In this document: positions 1 through 5,060 of the stretch, piece by piece
Layout: each line of letters starts with the position of its first letter
Numbering within the stretch: the first letter of the stretch is position 1
DNA from: Candidatus Zixiibacteriota bacterium
GTDB lineage: Bacteria > Zixibacteria > MSB-5A5 > GN15 > PGXB01
Reading direction: 5' to 3'
DNA length: 7,093 nt
Assembly: GCA_024230695.1 (NCBI GenBank)
Contig: JAAERC010000900.1
Coordinates: forward strand, 1-7,093
The notes under the pieces: generated by a model
Databases searched by the model: none
The model's input: the letters and a program-made list of their open reading frames with translations, nothing else
What the model was told of the DNA's origin: nothing
Position numbers and translations under genes: made by a program

Positions 1-162
1 CTCAGGTTGATTTTGCTGTTTTGCAATTTCGGCTTTGCACCAGTTTAATTGCTTTTCAACCTTCTCAAGTCTCTCAAGGAGATCCATTACTCCTTGACCA
101 AAGCTGTTAGAGACAGCTAAGGTGAGAATCAAGATTGTTAAGATTGTGATAAATCTTTTCAT
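1..162 (-). CDS. Small exported protein of unknown function, 3' end beyond window
   Basis: Fifty-four codons are visible, with no stop before the window edge, so the C-terminus is missing. The protein starts MKRF, followed by a hydrophobic stretch (residues 5-17, rich in I, L, T) and a polar SNSFGQG segment. This is a typical Sec signal peptide with likely cleavage after Gly22, before Gln23 (Ser at -3, Gly at -1). The mature part begins as an amphipathic, charged helix (about residues 25-50) with Leu/Val/Ile at heptad-like spacing, which suggests a short coiled coil, plus one Trp-Cys pair at 41-42. A very strong ribosome binding site lies directly upstream of the ATG, which supports the start. 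I do not recognise the family. It is probably periplasmic or otherwise exported. It lies downstream of the PAS-LuxR gene on the same strand, but a 244-base gap makes separate transcription likely. Confidence 0.72.
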   Translation of the reverse strand, partial: MKRFITILTILILTLAVSNSFGQGVMDLLERLEKVEKQLNWCKAEIAKQQNQPE

Positions 163-164
163 TA

Positions 165-173
165 CCCCTCCTC
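165..173 (-). promoter_or_regulatory. Strong Shine-Dalgarno of the small exported protein
   Basis: On the minus strand GAGGAGGGG lies two bases before the ATG at 162, with the AGGAGG core four bases away. It is the strongest ribosome binding site in the window and fixes the start of an otherwise short, partial gene. Confidence 0.75.
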
Positions 174-300
174 TTGTTTTGTATAAAACCCCACGTGCAA
201 TGGAAATATTTTGATTAATTCCCGAAGCACTATTTGCCTGCGAAATACTCGCTTTAATTGAGATTATCGTAATAAAATGAATAGTATTAATAATTGAATA

Positions 301-342
301 TTGTCTATTGATTGACTATTACTTATGGTCAATGACTATAAT
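301..342. repeat. Phased TTGACTATT-type repeats with an inverted pair in the 163-406 gap
   Basis: TTGTCTATT begins at 301, TTGACTATT at 312 and the related ATGACTATA at 332, so the units are 11 and 20 bases apart, close to one and two helical turns. ATTGAC (311-316) and GTCAAT (328-333) also form a perfect inverted pair. On the plus strand TTGACT (312-317) and TATAAT (337-342) resemble -35 and -10 boxes, but the 19-base spacing is long. A palindrome, AGATATATCT, follows at 343-352. The rest of 163-406 is AT-rich with no gene and no clear terminator. A regulator binding site is the best reading, and it is inferred only from the pattern. Confidence 0.4.
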
Positions 343-406
343 AGATATATCTTATCTGATAGCATAAGTTAATGGGGTAGTGTGAATTATTATTGGATAG
401 AAAGAA

Positions 407-3400
407 TCAATCGGATTGCAGAAAAGTAATCAAATTTGTTTTATTATCATTAATTTTCAGTTTTTTCCTGATGCTTCGCCTTTGATTATGAACAGTATAG
501 ACAGATATACTCAGAGCCGATGCAATATCTTTTGAAGACATCCCATTTTTTATCATATTACAGACTTCCAGTTCTCGTGACGACAACTTTGAATGACCTA
601 TCTCCAAATGATTTGTAAATGGCATAGTAACTTCATCAAGAGAGTTTTCAAGAAGTTCAATATATTGCTTATCTAATAGACTTATTTTTGGTTCCAGATT
701 TCTTATAATCGGTTTGATAATTCTTTCAACTTTATTCCTGATCTGAATTTGTAACTGCTTTTTCTCGGATTCAATTTGACCCATGATTTCTTTCATGGCA
801 ATATTTTTGGTTCTTAAGGCCACTTGTTCAGTTACTAATTTTTCATGCGCAATTCTTAAACCTTCTTCGGCTCGCTTGCCTTCAGTGATGTCATGTGCCG
901 TAGCATATAGCAATCCATCCTTTAAAGCGATACTCTGCCATTCGAAAACCTTATAGGTTCCATTATTGCATCTATAACGATTAACAAAGTTAATCGTGTT
1001 CTTTCCATCAAGTTGCCCCTGAACTTCCTTCTTTGTTTGAACGATATCATCGGGGTGAATTAGATTTTTCCAACCAAAATCCATAATTTCCTTGGTTGTA
1101 TAGCCAAGGGTTTTTTCCCAGCTTGGATTTATTTTCACAAATTTTCCATCTGGTGATGCGACACAAATCATATCAGGGCATAGATTAAAGACATTTGATA
1201 GCTCTATTTCTGCTTGCTTTCGCTCGGTTGTTTCTACAAGTGAAAATATTAGACCATCAACATCTCCCTGTTTCCCGATAACAGGACAAAGAGACCAATC
1301 CCAATAGGTAACGCCTAGTTCAGGCTTGTCAGGGAAAGAAAAAGGTTTATCCTTAACGAAATATGCATCTCCGGTCTCGCGCACTTTTTTAAAGATAGCT
1401 TCATTTTCAGCATGAGGATATAGATCAAAATGGTTCTTACCTACCATTTCGTTCGATTTATAACCACATGTATCTGCATAGGTCTTATTGACTCGGACAA
1501 AATTGAAATCTCGGTCGAGATAAACCAGATGAATATTTTTTGCTCCGTTCATAACCTCCTGCAGAATATTGTGTTCCGTTTTCAAAACTTCTTCTGCCTG
1601 CTTTTGCGTCGAGATATTCTGGGTGAATCCAATTGCTTTTATAGGTTTGCCGTTATCATCGTATATTAAATCAGCTTTTTCTCTTACCCATTCCACCTTG
1701 CCATCAACTATCAACCGATGATCAATATCATAAGGTTTTCCATCAATAGCAGCCATCCACTCCCGATTTACATATTCTCGATCATCAGGGTGGATACGCT
1801 CCAAAAATATCTCATAGTTGAGTTCAGTTCCACCAGGAACTCCAAAAATCCGATAGTTTTCTTCGGTCCAAACAAGAATATTCTTGATTAGATCAAGTTC
1901 CCAGGTTCCCATATTTCCAATCTCTTGAGCCTTTGAAAGATAGTATTGTTGATTCTTTATCTTTTCTTCATCCATCCTTTTTTTATCAATATTCCTGCTA
2001 CAACCTACGACTCCAATTGCTTCACCTAAATCATCATAGATAACTGCTCGACTATCGCTAAACCACTGCCACCCTTTATCAGGATGTTTAAAACGATACT
2101 CAACGATAGGGTCAATTTTACTCTTAAGTTGTTTATTTGGCAGATTATCTATATGCTCCTGTAATCTCTCTTTATCCTCTGGATGTATTAATGTGAGGGC
2201 TAATTCTAAACCTCCTTTGATGTATTCTTCGGAAGTTATACCGCATGCTTTTTCAATTGACGGACTCACATAATCATAAGTGCCGGTTTGTAGGTTAAAC
2301 CTGTATACAATATCTCTTGAGTGATTTAAGACGTCTTTGAATCTATTGTCACTTTCCTGTAATGTCTTTTCTGCAAGTTTACGCTCAGTTATATTTTCAA
2401 CAACTACCAGAATTCGAGAAACCGAACCTTCTTCCGAAAAAAGAGGAACAACCTTATATAATTGAATCATCCCGTTTAATTCGAATTCGAAATGACATTC
2501 ATCGCCGTTAAATGCTTTATCATATTGTGTCTTGATGAATTCCGAATCTTTACCAAAAACCTGATCAAGAGTCATTCCAATAAATTGATTGGGATCTAAT
2601 TGTTGCTTTATAAATTCCTGACCGGAAGTGAATCCAACCGTATAGTCTTTTTCAATAATAGAAATAAAAGAATTCGGATAGTTTTCAGCTATTTTATGTA
2701 AGAGTTTTTCATTTTCCTTTAATAGGTTTTCTGATTGCTTACGCTTGGTTATATCTATGATCGTCCCTGAAAAACAAATGTGATTTCCAGATGAATCAGT
2801 TTTTGTTTTTCCTCGAATCAAAACATGTTTAAGTTTTCCACTGCCGGTGTAAATTCGAAATTCACTTTCAATCGGTATAGCGTTAAATAGAGATTTTATT
2901 ATTTTATTCAGATGTGCCTGATCATCGGGATGTACGTTATCCAGCAACATTTTGCGCGTAATCTGAATTTGCTGAGGTTCATAGTCATGAATACGATAGA
3001 ATTCATCTGAGGCGGTAATGACGTCTGTTTTAAGATCGATCTCCCAACTGCCCATGTGTGCTATTCTCTGAGCTGCTTTTAATTCGTTATGACTCTGTAA
3101 TATTTTCTCCTCATTCTGCTTTCGTTCGGTAATATCAAACAAATACTCAGTGATTTCAACCACCTCACCCAAATCATCAAAGATTGGAAAACCATGTACT
3201 TCAAAAACCTTTTGATTTCCATCCTCATCAATATGTTTATGCTCAACAACTGCCGGCTTTTTTGTCTTTTTGATATGCCTTATCGGGCATACATGATCTT
3301 TTCCGCCACATGGTTTATCAGATCCATGTGTTAATTGATAACAAGTTGTTCCTGGTGGCAATTTGTCAGGGCTGGCCACATTGTTGCATTTCTTGATTGT

Positions 3401-3580
3401 AAAATCATTGGCGTCAATTATAAGAAATGGATGAGTCAGAGAATTTAGAACTGTATCGAGTATTTCAACTTGTTCTTTTGAAATATCCTTTTTAGACCCA
3501 GACGATACAGTTGGTTTTGCCACTTTAAGGCGATTTTTCTGCGATTCGGGCTTTTGTATTTTCAATTTATTTGAACTCAT
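407..3580 (-). CDS. Multi-PAS sensor with C-terminal LuxR-type HTH (one-component regulator)
   Basis: The 1057-residue protein has no membrane segment or signal peptide and should be cytoplasmic. About seven PAS modules can be placed: 36-153, 171-281, 290-401, 409-535, 546-660, 667-788 and 793-903. Most end in the usual D-I-T-E-R-K type linker (for example at 148-153, 275-281 and 395-401). Modules 2, 4, 5 and 7 carry the HPDD/HPED motif of PAS_3-type domains. A charged helical region (about 905-985) leads to a LuxR/GerE helix-turn-helix at about 995-1045, with SSRELEVCNMIKNGMSSKDIA and TVHNQRRSIRKKL; the sequence ends at residue 1057. There is no HisKA, HATPase or receiver domain, so ligand or redox input probably acts directly on DNA binding. 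The same helical linker plus HTH arrangement is familiar from Desulfobacterota PAS-LuxR proteins. The ATG at 3580 has only a weak AGG-type ribosome binding site, but the next Met is at residue 176, beyond the first PAS domain. Targets and ligands are unknown. Confidence 0.93.
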   Translation of the reverse strand: MSSNKLKIQKPESQKNRLKVAKPTVSSGSKKDISKEQVEILDTVLNSLTHPFLIIDANDFTIKKCNNVASPDKLPPGTTCYQLTHGSDKPCGGKDHVCPIRHIKKTKKPAVVEHKHIDEDGNQKVFEVHGFPIFDDLGEVVEITEYLFDITERKQNEEKILQSHNELKAAQRIAHMGSWEIDLKTDVITASDEFYRIHDYEPQQIQITRKMLLDNVHPDDQAHLNKIIKSLFNAIPIESEFRIYTGSGKLKHVLIRGKTKTDSSGNHICFSGTIIDITKRKQSENLLKENEKLLHKIAENYPNSFISIIEKDYTVGFTSGQEFIKQQLDPNQFIGMTLDQVFGKDSEFIKTQYDKAFNGDECHFEFELNGMIQLYKVVPLFSEEGSVSRILVVVENITERKLAEKTLQESDNRFKDVLNHSRDIVYRFNLQTGTYDYVSPSIEKACGITSEEYIKGGLELALTLIHPEDKERLQEHIDNLPNKQLKSKIDPIVEYRFKHPDKGWQWFSDSRAVIYDDLGEAIGVVGCSRNIDKKRMDEEKIKNQQYYLSKAQEIGNMGTWELDLIKNILVWTEENYRIFGVPGGTELNYEIFLERIHPDDREYVNREWMAAIDGKPYDIDHRLIVDGKVEWVREKADLIYDDNGKPIKAIGFTQNISTQKQAEEVLKTEHNILQEVMNGAKNIHLVYLDRDFNFVRVNKTYADTCGYKSNEMVGKNHFDLYPHAENEAIFKKVRETGDAYFVKDKPFSFPDKPELGVTYWDWSLCPVIGKQGDVDGLIFSLVETTERKQAEIELSNVFNLCPDMICVASPDGKFVKINPSWEKTLGYTTKEIMDFGWKNLIHPDDIVQTKKEVQGQLDGKNTINFVNRYRCNNGTYKVFEWQSIALKDGLLYATAHDITEGKRAEEGLRIAHEKLVTEQVALRTKNIAMKEIMGQIESEKKQLQIQIRNKVERIIKPIIRNLEPKISLLDKQYIELLENSLDEVTMPFTNHLEIGHSKLSSRELEVCNMIKNGMSSKDIASALSISVYTVHNQRRSIRKKLKINDNKTNLITFLQSD

Positions 3581-3649
3581 AGCTATTACCTATCCTATCG
3601 GTCTAACTGTTCAAAAACTAAACACATTATCCGCTTTTCAAATTCCCAT

Positions 3650-3832
3650 TTAACATATTATTTGGGGAATAGTTGGACAACAAAAAACTACCTGCAGAAG
3701 GATCAAATCAAATGCTGACATATAATCATCAATAAAAACAGGCGGAAATACGAGTTGAGCCGGACGGCCAAATGGTGACCTGCAAATAGTAACAGCGATA
3801 TCGCCAATACTATCATGCCTTTTTACTTTCAT
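3650..3832 (-). CDS. Doubtful 60-residue hypothetical ORF
   Basis: The ORF lies between the DUF1566 gene and the PAS-LuxR gene, on the same strand. The first two thirds (to about residue 47, ending in MSAFDLILLQ) have plausible codon use and a protein-like mix of residues. The tail VVFCCPTIPQIIC looks like read-through of non-coding sequence. No good ribosome binding site precedes the ATG, and in-frame stops lie just upstream. I recognise no family, signal peptide or motif. It could be a small real protein, a decayed fragment of a larger gene, or chance. Confidence 0.22.
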   Translation of the reverse strand: MKVKRHDSIGDIAVTICRSPFGRPAQLVFPPVFIDDYMSAFDLILLQVVFCCPTIPQIIC

Positions 3833-3879
3833 TTTATTCGTTCATTAGCAAACAGTTTTTTTCAGCGTTATTCTGAAGA

Positions 3880-4641
3880 TTACTCGATTGTCCGAACGCA
3901 ACGGACATAATTATAGATTCTTATAGCATCACCTTGAGGACCGTGCCCATTTGGAAAATCATCCGGATCGCCGGCTTTTGGATCGCTACGTTGTGCCCCG
4001 GCTCCGTGAACATCCTGCCAGAATCCGTCCATATAACCCATAGCCCGACCAAAACTGACATATGACGCAAACCCTCCGGCAACTGCCGACCAATTGGCAT
4101 GAGTCGTGCTCGACCAGTAGAAACCATAGTCAGATTGGCCGGCTTCATTGGTAAATTGGGTACAAATGAAAAGTGGATCTATGGCGGCCGAGTTGGTCGC
4201 TCCCGGTGAACGAGTATAATCAACTATGCTTTGCAGTTCTTTTACATCAGGCAGGCGCCAGTCAGAATGACCGGCAAATTCCAGATTTTCGGCATAATTC
4301 AACGCCTCTTCCCAAATTATTGTCGAATCGCTATCATATTGTGTCCACATTAGACCGGTTGCGTTGTCGGTTATCGTGCTATCGCCGTTATCGGTAAAAC
4401 TGTTTATTCCATAGGTAGTATTGCCACGAACATATAAAACCGAAAATGTTTTCTCCCCAGGACCAAATGGCATCATTAACCCATATCCCTTAATACGTCC
4501 ATCTGCGAAATTAACACCAAAGAGCAAATCACCATCGACATACATATTTGAGCTGGCATACTGAGCATCAATAATACGCTCCATAGCATCGGTATCGCCA
4601 TAGGCGAAATCGAAGTAGTCGGTATTGATAAATGCATACAT
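3880..4641 (-). CDS. DUF1566 (Lcl_C) protein, apparently 5'-truncated
   Basis: Residues 84-250 form a complete DUF1566/Lcl_C domain: DNGDSTITDNATGLMW, then WEEALNYAENL, GHSDWRLPDVKELQSIVDY, YWSSTTH at 175-181, and the closing NYVRCVR. The conserved VHGAGAQRSDPKAGDP and GPQGDAIRI stretches are also present. Residues 1-74 look like only the back half of a preceding DUF1566 copy: TDYFDFAYGD, DAQYASS (matching YWSS), VNFADGRIKGY and YVRGN. As I recall the family, members are exported proteins with a signal peptide and two full copies. Here there is no signal peptide, and an in-frame stop lies 10 codons upstream of the ATG (4672-4674). The best ribosome binding site (GGAG) sits before a different, three-codon ORF that overlaps this start. 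The gene is either a decaying 5'-truncated remnant or a cytoplasmic short form. The molecular role of DUF1566 is not well defined; surface or adhesin-like roles are usually suggested. Confidence 0.8.
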   Translation of the reverse strand: MYAFINTDYFDFAYGDTDAMERIIDAQYASSNMYVDGDLLFGVNFADGRIKGYGLMMPFGPGEKTFSVLYVRGNTTYGINSFTDNGDSTITDNATGLMWTQYDSDSTIIWEEALNYAENLEFAGHSDWRLPDVKELQSIVDYTRSPGATNSAAIDPLFICTQFTNEAGQSDYGFYWSSTTHANWSAVAGGFASYVSFGRAMGYMDGFWQDVHGAGAQRSDPKAGDPDDFPNGHGPQGDAIRIYNYVRCVRTIE

Positions 4642-4769
4642 TAATTTTGCATGTTCTCCAGTATCAATCTTTTAACTACCACATAATTTCCAAACACAGT
4701 TTGCAGTGTTAAAGAGTATTGAATTACGGTGCAGTAGTAAAATAATAAATACAAGGAAAGAATAGCATC

Positions 4770-4799
4770 ATTATAACCTTACATAAGGTTGTTAATCAA
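4770..4799 (-). promoter_or_regulatory. Candidate promoter with a dyad in its spacer, upstream of the DUF1566 gene
   Basis: On the minus strand TTGATT (4794-4799) and a perfect TATAAT (4770-4775) are separated by 18 bases. The spacer is almost filled by the inverted repeat AACCTTA-TG-TAAGGTT (4775-4790). No T-tract follows, so it does not look like a terminator. Transcription would start near 4763 and leave a leader of about 120 bases before the DUF1566 start. A dyad inside a slightly long spacer resembles operators of MerR-type activators, but no such regulator is in the window. Confidence 0.4.
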
Positions 4800-4863
4800 A
4801 CAAGAATACTGTGATAAATGAAGGATGCTTCTGAAATAAGTTAAAAGAGTGTAATAATTATAA

Positions 4864-4936
4864 TAGCGGTACGGGGAATCGAACCCCGGTTTAAGGACTG
4901 AGAATCCTTCGTCCTAGACCACTAGACGATACCGCC
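4864..4936 (-). tRNA. tRNA-Glu (anticodon CTC)
   Basis: The minus strand folds into a full cloverleaf of 73 bases. The acceptor is GGCGGTA paired with TACCGCT, the last pair being G1-U72, and the D arm is GTCTAGTGGTCTAGGAC. The anticodon stem AAGGA/TCCTT carries the loop TTCTCAG, giving anticodon CTC (4900-4902), which reads GAG. The T arm is CGGGG-TTCGATT-CCCCG and the discriminator base is A. The D arm and the overall layout match bacterial tRNA-Glu. The CCA end is not encoded (TTA follows), so it must be added after transcription. A strong promoter lies directly upstream; no clear terminator was found downstream. Confidence 0.96.
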
Positions 4937-4956
4937 ATCATTAAATTATTTGCGAC

Positions 4957-4984
4957 AATATAATATGAAATTGAGCTATGTCAA
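4957..4984 (-). promoter_or_regulatory. Sigma70-type promoter of tRNA-Glu
   Basis: On the minus strand a perfect TTGACA (4979-4984) is followed after 16 bases by TATATT (4957-4962). The predicted start near 4950 gives a short leader of about 13 bases before the mature tRNA 5' end, as expected for a tRNA gene. Confidence 0.7.
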
Positions 4985-5006
4985 GAACTGACTTTGTCGA
5001 GAATCC

Positions 5007-5035
5007 TTGTGTTTGAATATTTGAAACATTATATT
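5007..5035 (+). promoter_or_regulatory. Candidate sigma70-type promoter of the Lon-related protease
   Basis: TTGTGT (5007-5012) and TATATT (5030-5035) are separated by 17 bases. Transcription would begin near 5042, about 19 bases before the ATG, leaving just enough room for the ribosome binding site. It faces away from the tRNA promoter, so the two share a compact 124-base divergent region. I saw no heat-shock (sigma32 or CIRCE) element. Confidence 0.5.
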
Positions 5036-5051
5036 TGCCCAAATCTACAAT

Positions 5052-5056
5052 GGAGG
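5052..5056 (+). promoter_or_regulatory. Shine-Dalgarno of the Lon-related protease
   Basis: GGAGG lies four bases before the ATG at 5061. It supports this start for a gene that would otherwise have an unusually Lys-rich N-terminus. Confidence 0.75.
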
Positions 5057-5060
5057 TTTG

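Noticed and set aside
192..197. CACGTG palindrome upstream of the small exported gene
   Set aside because: It is six bases only; no second copy or paired element was found, and chance is sufficient.
240..252. GCGA/TCGC inverted repeat followed by TTT on the plus strand
   Set aside because: A 4-base-pair stem and three T residues are too weak, and no plus-strand gene needs a terminator here.
1430..1669. 79-codon plus-strand ORF
   Set aside because: It lies wholly inside the PAS-LuxR gene on the opposite strand, with no ribosome binding site and an unprotein-like composition.
3861..3877. Hairpin TTCAG/CTGAA just past the DUF1566 stop
   Set aside because: The stem is only 5 base pairs, and in the direction of transcription it is followed by A residues rather than T, so it is not a convincing terminator.
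3921..4148. 75-codon minus-strand ORF
   Set aside because: It is another frame of the DUF1566 gene, whose own frame carries clear conserved motifs.
4173..4397. 74-codon plus-strand ORF
   Set aside because: It is antisense to the conserved core of the DUF1566 domain and has no recognisable protein features.
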